Shown one piece after another: positions 24,321 to 36,945 of a stretch of DNA of 64,000 nt (position 1 is the stretch's first letter; each line of letters opens with the position of its first letter). Origin of the DNA: Taenia hydatigena (Eukaryota; Platyhelminthes; Cestoda; Cyclophyllidea; Taeniidae); assembly GCA_036345935.2 (NCBI GenBank), contig JADWOT020000007.1, positions 6,650,644 through 6,714,643 on the forward strand. The letters are read 5' to 3'. Position numbers and translations under genes: made by a program. The notes beneath the pieces were generated by a model. It worked only from the letters and a program-made list of their open reading frames with translations. It did not search any database and was not told the DNA's origin.

Positions 24321-27300
24321 GGAGGAAGGGCCTGATTCATAAGGTGTGCTAAGTAGGGCGTGCGCGCGCGCGCAACAACAGGGAAGAGGAATGAAGGTAG
24401 TAGTGGAGTGAAGTGTGATATGAGAGGCGTATGATAGAGGAGGAGAGAGTGAAGGTGGGAGGTGCGAAACAATGTGCACGCCAGCAACCATACGACGTAG
24501 AAAGCACCGGTTATCGTCCGATCACCGAAATTAAGGTACGTCGGGCCGGGTTAGCACTTGCGTGAGTGATCGACTAAGAATGCTTAGTGTTGCCAGCCCT
24601 CCCTTTAATTCATTCCTTCTCCTCCTTTATCATCCGCCCTCTGCTCACATACTTGCACGGTATCGGTTCTTTCTTTACCACTCCCTTTATTCTCTTAAGC
24701 AATGCCCTTTGCATTATGCCCCACCATTTTTGCTTCATGCATTTAATTCATTTTGATGTAAAAAGTGGATATTTGCCTGTACTTTATTTCCTTACCCTTG
24801 TCTTTTTCCTTTATTGCCTTATGACCGTCTCTATTCCCTGACTGTCTCACCTTTTTCCAATCTTTACCACTCCCTACCCCATCTTCTGCCAGCGCTCTTT
24901 CATGATGTCCCATTCGTCTCTTTACCATTCTCATTTTTTATGACAAAATATTGTTGTGTCACAACCTAGAATGGAGTAGCACAGTCTATGCTGAATGTGA
25001 CTAAATATCACTGTACTGTGTACCAACACTTGTTCTAGTATAGCTTAGCTTGGATCGCTATGCACCGTCCATCTTCATCTTTTTACTGCCGCTTTAGCAT
25101 GCTTTACGTCAACTCGCCTTGGCTCCGTCTCCTACTCGTACGGCCACTCCCTCAATATCAAAGATGAGCGCGTTGCTTCTACTTCCTACTTCGTAATTTG
25201 CGGGTTGGCCGAACTTCTACCTGCCAATCCCACTGCCTGCACTTTATTTGTGGACGTTGCCTCGACCCAGCGTTCTACGATAACGAAGTTAAGACGTGAC
25301 CTCTCCCCTTAGAATCCACTTGTACACTGTTCGCTGTCCGAAGTTTGCGTGTGTGTGCCGTTGCCCATTTCCCATTTCCGTCCTTTTAGAGGGCCATGCT
25401 GAATGGGTTCACAATAATACAGGTAGTACCATGTGTGCATGTGTGCGCCCGAGTGTATATGAGTGAGATGGCACATTTTACTAATTTCCTATAACTCGTC
25501 CTTCTAGAAGACCAAGTCAACATTTTTTTTAAATTAAACGAAGCAAGCTCCCAATTCAGTCTTTTCTTGAATGGCTTGTTATTTTCAAACCCGCACATCA
25601 CCAATACTACAACACCCGCCCACAAGCACATCCAACCCCAATTCTGCTACTGGGCTGTTAGTTTTAATCCTTTGTTTTAGATTGAGGTAGCCACCTCGAT
25701 TTGGGAAGGGAAAAGTACCAAAACGCCAAAGTTGCATCCATCGGAGTAAGAAATACTGGGTTGACAGGTTAAAAGTAAATAAATGGATGGGTCTTAACGC
25801 TTGTCAATGCATAGAAATGCAGGTGGAATCAACTCACATGTCGTCTGGGTCCCTATGTCCCGTAAATCAATTGTTGGCCCCATGACAAAAGAACGATACT
25901 GTCAAAATTAATTACCGCCACGACCAAAGGAGGGAAGGGGTCAGGCGGAGGCTATTACATCATAACGGCAGTGGGATACACACGAAGGGATGAACAGTGC
26001 ATTGCCTCCAAAGCAGTCACCATAACACTGCATCATCACTACAGCGCCTCAGTTATGAGCGTTTCAGAAACAATCATCCCAAGAAGCCCCTTAAGAGGAC
26101 ATCAAATAAAGCCAGATGCAAACAATGTAGAGCCCTTTGCATCCTAACTCGCAGCTATGTAAACACAACAACAACTGCCAAATAAACCGACGAAATAACC
26201 TTACGACCCGATAAAATTGGATGGAGTCCAAAATAGCACACGATTTTGGAAGAATAAGGCTTTCTCCGAATTTGTGAGGCAACAAGAAGGGGTGACACAG
26301 CAGCAGGCTTTCCATTCACGAGTTTATTTGCTGGAACATGCTCAATTGATGTGCCAATGCATAGTGCATCAGCCACTGGTATGATTTAGAAAGAAAAAAA
26401 CGTTTATTTGGAGGTAGGAATTGCATTCCACTGCGAATAGCTGCACGAGTTATGATGTCGGCTAATGCATCACACTTCTTAACATCTGGTAGGCTTCAGC
26501 GATTAACAGCAGCATCAGAACATCGGAGTGGGCACTCTGACAACTCTCAGTCGTATTAATTGTAAATCCTGTGAGTATATGCACTTCAACGAAAAGCTAA
26601 ACAAGAGGCACGGTCAAGTGCGAAAGTCAGAAAATTCAGCCAGAGGCATGACTAGAGACCAATCGACACAAAAGTAGACTCGCTAGGCATTACTGGGTAC
26701 CGGTAGTGTCACAAACGTTTACTCAAGATCTGTGCAAATAAGTGGGCCACACAATAAATAGGTAGGCGAAAAGCAAAGCGTGGTTTTTATCCAATCGGCA
26801 GTAGCTGCCGCAGGTACAAAAGGCTGCACTCAACGACGAGAAGGCATGCCTAATCAAACTAGATAAATGAAAAATAGAGCAGATAATGTAACGCAAACAA
26901 ATGTATTATGATTGTGCAGGCTTACAATTTAAGCGAGTTTCTGCCTCGCTATGTCCGAACCCTCAACTCACACCAACGACTGGCGCTTTCTGCCCACAAT
27001 GTCATGAAAGTGAAAATTACCGCATCGCGCTAAAGTTGGTCAGAGAGGGCATTAGGCTGGTGTACTGCACCACGTGTTCCCTCGTTTCCGTTTTCAGTGG
27101 CAAAATTCAATGTTCTAGCTCTCCCATCACCTTAGCCAAGGGATTCCAAACCGAAAAATGTCTCCGTGCCTGAAGGAACAGAATGAAATATAGAGAAACA
27201 ATCACAATTGCGGTCAATTTTCATGATAAACTTACTAATCAAATCAGCAGATCAACGCCTAGTCTAAGGGTGGTGTGGACTGCCCATTGATATCCCGTTC

Positions 27301-27404
27301 TAAGCAGAACCTTTACTACCTCGACCTATGCTTTACAAATCACACCTGCCGATGTCGCAGAGGAGGCGATTCAATCCATCGATGAAAAAGAGCGTGCACA
27401 AGCG
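24321..27404. other. No recognisable gene
   Basis: The span 24560-24900 is strongly pyrimidine-rich on the plus strand. The span 25070-25330 has overlapping open frames without a start, one of them cysteine-rich, but I cannot assign them. A 90-codon frame at 26901-27173 has two Cys-x-x-Cys pairs and no further support. Confidence 0.4.
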
Positions 27405-27696
27405 TTCTTTCGGAAATTACTGCAACTGCATCCGTGCCAAGTCCCATAGGCACGATAGGCTCTGCCTAAATGGATAATAGAGGAACTTGGATGATCCAAC
27501 TGACAAAGTATAAATGTGCGAAGACATAGGAAATAAGAATAATTGTGACTTCTCCTTAAGCACGCATGTTGAAGATGGCAAGGACCAAGCATGCATCAAA
27601 ACTATTTGCAAAATGGGGTTTGTTCTTACCTGAGAGGGTCGTAAAAGAAGGAGAACTTTAAATTTCAAATCTTGTTTCCTTCAATTACCACCGAAG
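27405..27696 (+). repeat. Dispersed repeat, copy 2
   Basis: This is the direct copy of 19465-19764, with many substitutions and small indels but the same order of landmarks and the same right-hand end (aattaccaccgaag). Confidence 0.75.
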
Positions 27697-27918
27697 CTTA
27701 TCTGCTGCACCATCAGAAACAGACACGATCACATTTATCTCCAAATCAGCACCATCACGGGTACCATGAGGACCAATATTTTCGTGGTTTTCCTTATAAC
27801 TTCCAGTAGCTTGAAATTGTTTACCCGAGATTCTAGCTCTAGTACCATCAGTAGGGAGTAATGCACACCCACAGACAAAACACATACATTCAACGTAACC
27901 TTCAAATTGACAAATCAT
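27685..27918 (-). CDS. Candidate small protein of 77 residues, unassigned
   Basis: The minus-strand frame starts with an ATG near 27918. It has four cysteines close together near the N-terminus (CMCFVCGC) and a Gly/Asp/Glu-rich middle (GPHGTRDGADLEINVIVSV). Its composition looks more protein-like than most frames here. The last codons and the stop fall within the end of the dispersed repeat. I recognise no family. There is no transcript evidence, and it could be an exon, a remnant or chance. Confidence 0.22.
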   Translation of the reverse strand: MICQFEGYVECMCFVCGCALLPTDGTRARISGKQFQATGSYKENHENIGPHGTRDGADLEINVIVSVSDGAADKLRW

Positions 27919-29669
27919 TTTATTCGTGTAAGATTAAAGTCATTTTGCAAAAGATTTTGCAAGAATAACAAAGCTGTGCAAATTTAAGCGCACCTCTATC
28001 TGAATTACTTTTAAACAAGCAGTTGCATGTATATCTATAATCAATATTCAAGAATTTATGGAAGCGATTATTTAGAGCCATTATGCATGTTTGATTGAAA
28101 AGAAAAAAAATGCTTCAATACAGTACTTTTTGTTTTTAAATGAGGTTTAAACAAAAATTTTAAAGTCGAACAGAGAAACATAAGCCATTATTTGCCACTA
28201 TTTTGTCGCGAAACTCCCTTGTACACAAACGATGAAATAGCTGCAACAATTTGTTTGTTTGGACTACCAGTTTTGGTCAGAGTAACGAAAGTGGTCATAT
28301 TGCCCTAGCTGCGTAGACTTGCCTCTGGACCATGCCAGCGGCTTATTTCCCTTGCTTACTGATTATATGTATTCTACCCCAATATCCTACCTTCTTTTGC
28401 CTTCAAAGGAGACTCGGGATGCTACAACAGACCTCATGCAGAATATTGGCATTGGGTATACAAAAAAGACACAGTTTGGCATAACAGGAAAGCTGCGCCA
28501 TTACTTATTAAAAAACAGCTTGATTATCGCACTTTTTACATCTCGAGTTTTCCCCCGAGCCTTATAGCCACACATATAGCTCTAATAAATGAAAGAAGTA
28601 TCTGCATACATAATTGGACAACGAAACGATTACCAAATCACTACTCGTTACATTATTGGCATGAGCAAATAAACTGTCAAGCTATGAAAGTGTTTTGACA
28701 GTTATAACTAGCGCAGAGACACTCAGAGAGCTTTCTGTATCATCACAGAAAGTAGCAGCAGCAAAATTGTCTTTGTTCTGACAAAAATAGGTAAATAATT
28801 CTAAGGTTCTTCCTTTGTGACTACATCTCAAGAAGTGTTCGCCACTTTGAACAAACAATCTTCCGCAAACCAACTCGCTTTCACTCCGAAAAATGAAAGG
28901 CATCCGCTATGAAGATATCGACATTATGGCCTTTGCACGCTTCCATACCCACAAACGGTGAGCTGATTAATGGACAAGATATAACCTTACCGATCCAGTT
29001 TAGGTAGCACAGCCTGTGATCTGAACCTGCGTACGCTGATTTGAATGATCAAGTGGCAAAGCAAATCCCCATCCCTCCATTAACTGTGTATCATTTTGTC
29101 ACTTCCCCAACGAAAACATTGGCTTCAAATATTGTTTCCTGCATTTGCTTTCCATATTAGGACGCACAATACAAGCAAAACTGTAAATTTACAATCATTT
29201 TTCTTAAATTTGGGAAAATATTTTGGAAATAAGCAACATAATTTTTACTAAACAGCGAAGTGTTTTAATGAGGATCAAATAAAATATCAAAGTATTGTGA
29301 GCTGAATAAAATGTAAATGCAAGTTCTTCGCGGCCATCCATGGATTACGTCTCGAGTGATAATCGAAGACGTAGAAGGTGGCGTTTATTGCAAGATTTCC
29401 CATGCCTGTTCCTTTAAACCATTTTGTGGCATTAAGCCCACAGCTGGATTAGGTGAGTTATATCTGGGTTCCTTTGGTGACTTAGTTGCTTTCCTATTTG
29501 AAAATGCATATCTTAGTATGACGTTTTTCTTAGTCCGATACTACCTAACCGAATGCGTCAAAGAACTCATCCACTAGCCCGCAAAATTAAACGTGAAACA
29601 TTGGAGAGCGAACATACGTTATGGCATGCTAACGGGAAAATCGACCAGAGTGGCGCTATTTGAAATGTG
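27919..29669. other. No recognisable gene
   Basis: AT-rich DNA with frames of up to 86 codons (28319-28567, 29317-29577), none assignable. Confidence 0.45.
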
Positions 29670-29725
29670 CCCCACGTAGTTGGTCAGCGTGCCAGACACA
29701 GTCTGAAGGTCGCGAGCTCAATCTA
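29670..29725 (+). pseudogene. tRNA-Met-like fragment
   Basis: The segment tagttggtcagcg followed by gtctgaaggtcgcgag parallels the D arm, the 3' anticodon stem and the T stem of the tRNA-Met-like sequence at 38667. The anticodon loop and the 3' acceptor are destroyed. It lies about 50 bases upstream of the intact tRNA-Ser. Confidence 0.45.
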
Positions 29726-29777
29726 ACTTTACACACTTTATTTATAGAGTACCAAATTAAGACATCAACAATGCCGT

Positions 29778-29859
29778 GTCGCGATGGCCGAGTGGTTAAG
29801 GCGATGGACTCGAAATCCATTGGGGATTCCCCGCGCAGGTTCAAATCCTGCTCGCGACG
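29778..29859 (+). tRNA. tRNA-Ser (anticodon CGA)
   Basis: An 82-nt sequence folds as a class II tRNA with a long variable arm. The acceptor GTCGCGA pairs with TCGCGAC, followed by discriminator G at 29859. The anticodon stem ATGGA/TCCAT encloses the loop CTCGAAA, with CGA at 29811-29813, reading serine UCG. The A box (TGGCCGAGTGG) and B box (GGTTCAAATCC) are canonical, so transcription by RNA polymerase III from internal promoters is expected. No intron is present. A T run follows at 29869. This is the only fully canonical tRNA gene in the window. Confidence 0.97.
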
Positions 29860-29868
29860 TCTTTCTCG

Positions 29869-29873
29869 TTTTT
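29869..29873 (+). terminator. RNA polymerase III terminator of tRNA-Ser
   Basis: A run of five T begins ten bases after the tRNA-Ser discriminator base, at a typical distance and of sufficient length for Pol III termination. Confidence 0.7.
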
Positions 29874-30077
29874 CAAAACTCTCCAGTTCTGCCATCGCCC
29901 ATCGACCCCTCCCACACACCAGTGCGCAATAGATATGCACCACCTTTTACCCAACGCGGCCGCAGCGTTACACGGTTGTGAGGTGTCAGTGTAATGGACC
30001 AATAGCAGCAAGCTTTACAAATAAGTCATCAAAGTCGCAGAAGTCAGAAAGGATTTACTCGCGATCGCTTGCTAGAG

Positions 30078-30112
30078 CCACAAGCAGGACCCAAACCTGC
30101 GCAGGAAACTAC
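30078..30112 (-). pseudogene. Inverted 3' half of a tRNA-Ser
   Basis: Read on the minus strand, ttcctgcgcaggtttgggtcctgct parallels the variable arm and T arm of the tRNA-Ser about 250 bases upstream (ccccgcgcaggttcaaatcctgct). The 5' half is absent. Confidence 0.45.
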
Positions 30113-30394
30113 CAATGAATTCCCAGTCGATCGTCTTGCTCACTCGACCATGGAGACGCAGCTTCAACCCCGCCATCCCTCGTCGACAGGACCATGCATA
30201 CGTACCCTACATCATTGCATTGCTTGAGCTCACCACAGAACAACAACGGCACTACCATCACGAATGCCACGGCTATTGTCCATGGCCGTTGCTTACACGA
30301 TTAAGGGCAGGTATACTGGTACACGTCCAACACGTATTTAAACATCGAGTGGGTCTTGTGGTTGGTGATGTTGTAACGCCATACACCAGACATC

Positions 30395-30450
30395 CGTGGT
30401 AGCTTAGGTGGGAGATCTAAATGTTCCCGGTTCGAGTCTGAGTTGCGGCG
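30395..30450 (+). other. tRNA-like sequence with a B-box-like motif
   Basis: The motif cccggttcgagtctgag resembles a T arm preceded by a weak D-arm-like tagcttaggtggg. No acceptor stem can be formed. It may be a tRNA-derived repeat. Confidence 0.25.
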
Positions 30451-33400
30451 AGTTCCCTATTGCACTCTCGCCCACCCATCTCTCCCTTTTCCTACGCCAC
30501 TACGAATGCGGACATGGTGGGAAATGAGCCACTACGAAGACGACTAGAGTGAAGCAAAGAAGGCTGTTCATGTCATCTGCATGGAGAGCAATAATCGCTA
30601 CCACGACGCACTTGAGAATCAAGCTCACGCAAACATATTGAAATAACAATCCTTCGCCTTCATCACCCGGCTACTGTCCGGCGCCTCGATACTTCCTGTC
30701 CACCTTATCTACCCCAATTTCACCACAACATGACTTCCTTGCCGCTTGCACACCTGCTCACCTTAACACCACGCACATCGGTGGTGCCCTCGGCGACCCA
30801 TGCTTCACTCATTCTACTAACCTTGCTCGCCACCTGTTCAGAGCTTCACTAGTGTCTTAACAACGTCATTCCAATGACCTCTGCTCCTGATCTGCCGGTG
30901 ATACATATGGCTATAATTATCCGCTTAAGTGGTTGAACGACCTATGTTTTGAAGCAATGAGAGCACGGGAGGCTCAATGCCGGTGGTAGAATGCCACCCA
31001 CCCGCTGTACATTAGCCACTGCTCAATACCGTAGGATGTAATCTGGTGAGATGTGTTGTGAAGTGATGCGGTTCAGTCTCGGTTAAAACAAGAGCGGCAG
31101 CATGTTGAAGTAAGATTGTATCTGAAGGAAGTGGCATGGAGTAGGCCATTTCTACTATCTAAAACTAAACTGGGACGGTTTACTTTTAAGTCGAGCACTG
31201 AAGCAAGTGTGTGTAAAATTTCATGTCGAAACTGCCACCACAGCATAAATGAGCAGGCTGGATTTCATTATTATTCAAATTAGGATTTGTCAAAATTAAG
31301 GACATTCCCTCCACTAAATCTAATTTTACTACCTTAAAGTTAGTTTCCTGACCATCTTAGCGGTGATCTGTTGTCAATATATAAGTACTTGTGCATGGAA
31401 TTCAAATTCTTCGGTACAGGTTGGCGTAACATTACTTAGGTGTTTGGCAAGCGAGTGTGCCTGACACTGCCAGCATTCCGTACTTCCGACTGATAGTCAT
31501 TTCATCGGACAGATACGAGTCACTTTTTTTTTACCGTCATTGGCACGTGCTTGACATAAAATTTCAATTTAAAGAACTAAGTACCTAAACGTGGCATTGT
31601 GACATTTCTGAGAAAGCAGTCCTCGTGCACTCTGACAAGCAATTATTAAGCAAAGTTAATCAACAGAGAGTATGGCCCGCACAAATGCTGCTGTTGCCAT
31701 CTGGTGGTAAAAAAGCGAGTTTGCCTCGCGTCCGCATTTGAGTGTGCTTGTGCATCCCCTCAAATCATGTGGTTTCTTACTGTATTTATGCTTTTCTAGG
31801 AAACGGCGTGTACGATTTAATTACAGCTCAGCAACAATACTCGGTATATGCTGTTGACTCTGGCAGGTTTTCGTGTCAAAAGCGGAAACGGCTTTGGGTG
31901 CATCTACAACTACCTGAAACGCCACTCTGATGATTAGCTTCAACTTAGCCTCGGGTCAATTGCTTTGAATTTAAGACAGGAACCAATATATTTTAATTTT
32001 TACAGGATCTGGTATTCATGTTACAATCGGTGATAACGACCTCATAGCATATCACGCCCCTATTAATAATCTATCGTAGGAAATCGTTATGCCGAACTTC
32101 GTGCTTTAGACTGCGATTCCCTGCATGAAATACTTACCTCTTAACTTGGAAAGACATTTCACGACTTATTAAACAGGCGTGCTAGAATAAAAGGCCTCAA
32201 TTTAGTTACTTGGATTCGATAAACAAAGCTGTTGAAGTTTCGAAATTGCCAGTTAGATGCACACTTTACCAGCTGAAATTCCAAGGAAATAAATAAAGCT
32301 TTCGCATTGACCAAATTGCACTTGCATAATGTAGGCATCCGTGGTCCCTTAAAGGCCTACAGAACAGCTCTTTATCCGCCTTTCCAAGCTGTGCGACGTG
32401 CATGTGGGCTAATCATTCCAGCCAGATTCCTTGCAATTTGCATCGCGCATTGAGGCCTCAATTAAAAAGGGATACCAAAAGGTCTTGTAAACTTATCCTT
32501 GGCGGCAACAATGTCATTGAAGTTCACTCCTTGGGTCAAGTTTGGGACAGTAGACATAAAAGAGAATAATTATTCAGTGTATATACTTCCATAGTTTACC
32601 GCTTAAAAAAGCTTTAAAAAGTTTCCTCCAGAATAATCCTTTTTGAAGCAGAAAACCATGTTTATAAGCACTTTTTGCCGCCGCTGTTAATTTTTGCATG
32701 TGCCTTACTTCCGTGCACTTTCCTCCATTTCCGCTTGCTGGCTAGACGGTTTACCGAGTAAAAGTGCGCATTTTTGCTGTGCCTTTGACATTAAGTTAGT
32801 AGTTGCAACTAAACTACCGATACTTTTACGCTGATAAGCGTAAGTCACATTCCACTCTTTGCCTAAACCTATCGAAGGGTAGATAAATGGAATGTGGCCG
32901 TAAGCGCAAATAGGCACCGGTTAAGACAGTTGTCAGCAACTTGTAAATGTGCATGACATTTTAGAGCTTTTGAGATTGTGTGAGAGTAAACCAAACTCGA
33001 GCCTGTGCCCGAGTGAGCCTTTTGATAGTTTATTCATGCACACATACGTGAGTGGCTGGTTGATCCTTGGCCTTAATTATACATTAGCAGGCTTCAAGTG
33101 CAGCTAACGCAAACGCAGCAAATGCAAAAGGCGTGCACGAGCGTAAATCTCGGTTTTAGCATTTCTTAAGCACTTGGTCAAAAATAGAGCGTTCCAGGAG
33201 CTTGCATAGAATTGTCCGCGGTGTTCTACCTTTGAACAAAATCGTCTCTACTAATGATGAAGATTTGGCATTGGTTTTAAATAAGTGTGCTTTCATCCAC
33301 GTTTGGACGGGAGCATTTATACTGCGTAGTCTTGTCTTAAGTGAACGTATTATACCTAAACCCCTGGTGGTTAGAAAACTTGCTGCCACTCCACTTCTTC

Positions 33401-36400
33401 AAATTGTTTTGCGGACTTGATGCAATCATCTCGTAGGTTCGTAGGCACTTTAGGTGCACTCATATTTTCCTGACAACTAAGCATTTTTGCTGGCATCTTC
33501 TGTTAATGTCAGTTTATTTGTAAACAAGAGAGAAGACATGGTAGAGGACGCGACATTGAGCGAGTCCGATTGTTTATCGTTCTTTGCCCAAGCCACCAAA
33601 CTATGCACATTTATCATTAGCAGAGGTAGCATCCAGGGATATCTGCCTCCGAATTGCTGATGAACGATGTGTTTATGGAAAACGTAATGTCACGATGGTG
33701 ACTTTGAAGGCAACCCCCAGTTATCTTGGTTTGCTCAGTTCTGTAGGAATGCAGCAGTCCCGACGTAGTCCCTTCCCTCACTCTTCCCCCTTGGACATAG
33801 TAGTAATTTAAATTAGTCTTAGCTATTTTGCTTTAAGGCAAATAGTTGGCTGACAGGTGGTGAGGATAGGCAAGAGTGCAGGTTTGGCGTCTCCCTTAGG
33901 TTAGCCGCATTAATACTCTTCACGGCCAGTGGTCAGTAGCCGTCCCTCAAAACACAGGCAGATGTGCACTGGCAAGTGTTAAGCTTCATCTGATTCTTTA
34001 TTTACGTTCTTTAACTTACCTGTTGATTTGGTTATTTGGTTGGTAAGGTTTTTGTTGAATGGACGGGCGAAGGTGAGGCAATATGTATGTTTCACTGTCT
34101 ATGGATCTATTCCCCCACTTATCTCCATTTGTCTTACCGTAGCGATGTGATATGTGGCGCTGGAACGTTTGTACGGTCCTGCTTGATGTGAGCGAGCTTG
34201 TTGAAATCGCTCTTAGATAAAACATCTGACTGTCGGTGATGCTAACATTAACACCTCTCCGACGCCCTCGTGACAAGTGGTTTTAGAGAGCATTGCCTCA
34301 CCTCGATTACATTATTGCTACTAATAATGCTTAGTTTAAGAGTTGCTCCTAGCTGGAAGAAACGGAATGCTTTACAACGTTCAGCTGCCTTAGGCACAGT
34401 ACATGTTCTGCTGTTTTTTAGAGCGCGCGCACACGCACGTTTGGTCTATTGCAGTAACATCTATTGTCTTGGACTGCTACCATTTGCGTGTCTAATGCAG
34501 TGGAGCTGTGGGTGCATTAGGTATCGGGGAGGGTGAAAGGGGATACCGCCGTCATGGACATGTCCACGGCTTAGTGCGTACGGTCCCTTAACCGTATGTT
34601 CTAGCAATTGGCGATATTAGACGCTATTAAAATCCTTCGATTGCCCATTTACACCCTCGTTCTTTGTTTAGTTGACTAGTCATCTAGTAGAGGTTTGGAG
34701 GCAGATGCTGAATGAGGAGGCAAAGCCAGTGTCGGCTGTCTAATCACCTGGCTGTCACTCTGTATATCTCAATCTCTCTGTCTGCCAACCTACCAACGCA
34801 CTCAACTGTCTATTGTTTCATCTATCGATCTATTTCTCTGCCAATTGTTTCACTTGCGGAATGTGTAGTGGCCAATTGCGATAGTATATGATAGATATGT
34901 GAGACTGGTCGAGATGAACTTGTTTACGTCGTTTACAGAAGGCAATTAAATGGTGAAAAATGCCTCACTTTGAATGGCAGGGACGTTGTAGGAAGGCACC
35001 TTAGTCATCCGGGTATAAAGCTAACTAAGAGGAGATGGAAACATCAATTCGATGTTGATAGATTACTCAATTTGCTAGTCTTTGCACAGACCAAAGTTAA
35101 GAGAGGGTGGCAGGCGTCAATTAAGGCGCCTCAAAGAATGCAAGTTTTGCTGAAGATGATGTGTAGCAATGTTGGAAGGCTAGCTGGATCACATTAGGCG
35201 TCATGTCAGTGCAGAATTGTGTCGGCGTGCTTTCTCATGCTCCCAATGCCATTTTCCCACGAATCGCAGGAAATAGCAATCCTTTTGGCTGCGCATAGCG
35301 TCTGTAGCACAAGATTTAGGTGTCAAGCAAGGGAATGCGCAAAACAGTATTGGCTGTTTGTTTGTTCAAAACCACTGGACGCAGACAAAATTGCTGCGTG
35401 ACTCATCATTACGGTCTTATCCATCAATTTGGTCTCAGCCACTGGGACACGGGACCCATAACGGAGACAAACATTGCCAATCTACATTTGTCTCAAGGGC
35501 TGCGTGGTTATTCATCAGGGGATCTACAACTCAGTCAATACCTACCCACAGGGCTGCCGGACTGAACCAGGGATGATTAAATCGAAATGTGTTAATCGCA
35601 AGAGCCACGCGACACATCATCGAGTGCATGATGCGCGGCGTTTTTACGACTGGCCTCTGCGTTATTGCTTCTTCCTACTCCACCACCGATTCTATTTTTA
35701 ATGGAACCTATGGGATGACTTCTTCATTTTAGTGTGGTAGGCTCTCTTATCATCGATAGAGTGGTTAGCAAACCCATTGTGCTGTTCTCTTCACTTTTAT
35801 GCGTTTGTTATTTACCCATGCCTGGACTTTTGCACGATTTTGATTAGGCAATTCTCTAGCTTAAAAGCACCTTTGAGGAGGGTGGCTGAGCATTTAAAAC
35901 CGTTTTTTCCCCTTTTTCATGACAAATGCTAATTTTCGACTTCCAACGAACGAGTGACAGAGCTCCTCAAAATCGGTCCTCGCGTATGGCATCAGATTTA
36001 CTGACTTCATTCACTTCTGTGATTTCCTCGTAAAAGCCAGCATTTTTGAAGGGAGTTCAAAGGCGGCTGCTTGGCGATGGAGGGTTTCTTGTCTCTTGTT
36101 AGCTTGCGAAGAGTAAGCATCATCCTATTAAGAGGCTCTTGGTGAAGCGTTGGGGTTTTCGCGTTTCGCACTCAACTATAACGTGCAAAGTCAAGTGGGT
36201 TGGCTATTTCCTCAAAAGGTGGGTTTTGCAACGATTTTGCAAAACCGACCCTTTGCACTGTTTTATTTGGTTCTCGGGACTCTTCTCTGCTCATTTAAAA
36301 TCCTCTTTTTCTGATAATATGCAAAGAAGAGGCAGACATTTCGTTTCGGTTATTTGGTTTATCAAGGAATTTCGGCGTAGCTTCATTCTTCCCGTCTTTG

Positions 36401-36529
36401 AGCTTGTAATTATTTCTTCAGTAGGTTCAAGCTTTTCATCTTTTTTAACACTCGAAATTTGACAGTTTTTGTCGATCCGGCTTCGAGTTTTGTAACATCT
36501 TTTTTTCCTATGCCACGTGTGTTATAGTC
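30451..36529. other. No recognisable gene across about 6 kb
   Basis: Frames reach only about 107 codons (36139-36462) and show no domain. A perfect 10-bp inverted repeat lies at 36222-36246. A GC/CA-rich run (gcgcgcgcacacgcacg) lies near 34422-34440. Nothing else stands out. Confidence 0.45.
36222..36246. repeat. Short perfect inverted repeat (10-bp stem, 5-nt loop)
   Basis: GGTTTTGCAA at 36222-36231 is the exact reverse complement of TTGCAAAACC at 36237-36246. Its role is unknown, and it may be chance. Confidence 0.6.
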
Positions 36530-36945
36530 CACAACCTATGCATCCGTCGCACAGTCGCCAGAGTTTGTCTTCATGCAGAGCTGCAAACCGGGTGGTTGTG
36601 GTCTACATTTCATTAGTGCAAATAGTCTAGTGATGTTTGATCTCGATTGGGATCCAGCTGACGACGACCAGACTGCAGTGCGTGTGTGTGGTGATGTACA
36701 GAACGGACAGTTTCACACCTGTTGCATCAAATCGGTTCTATAAGCATCCCGGCCGTGATGTCCTTTTAGTTTAGCACAATGGAGGAGAGGATGCTGTAAT
36801 AGCAGGCGCGCCCAAAGACATTTGGCAGTTGTGCAGTGGAGTTAATGGGGAGGGTGGAGGGACGTTTTGGTCTTGTTGAGCTGAATGAGCCCTTTGCGTG
36901 TTACTCAGGGACTGCTCCTGACATGCATGACAGATTGGTCATAAA
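36530..36945 (+). pseudogene. RAD54 recombination ATPase, C-terminal relic
   Basis: From 36543 the frame reads [19 protein letters not shown] and then [18 protein letters not shown]. This matches helicase motif V and VI surroundings of RAD54, the SNF2-family motor of homologous recombination (family: [36 protein letters not shown]). After a possible 35-nt intron, TMEERML, two stops (TAA TAG where the family has Gln-Arg), QARPKTFGSCAVEL, RFGLVELNEPF and DMHDRL follow the RAD54 C-terminus in order. An acceptor-like gttatag just before 36529 may mark the exon's 5' border. The motif VI arginine region (family MARVWRDGQ) reads AVRVCGDVQ. The stops and missing upstream helicase core make it a pseudogene. 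Retained intron-like gaps suggest a genomic rather than retrotransposed copy. Confidence 0.85.
36735..36769 (+). other. Possible 35-nt intron within the RAD54 relic
   Basis: The stretch begins gttct and ends ccttttag. Removing it joins CCIKS to FSTMEER in frame, restoring the order of the RAD54 family and removing the in-frame TAA at 36741. Very short introns of this size are known in tapeworm genes. The alternative is a frameshift plus random insertion. Confidence 0.45.

Noticed and set aside
25070..25330. RING or zinc-finger-like cysteine spacing in an open stretch
   Set aside because: The cysteines do not follow a complete RING or related pattern, there is no start or splice context, and overlapping frames are equally open.
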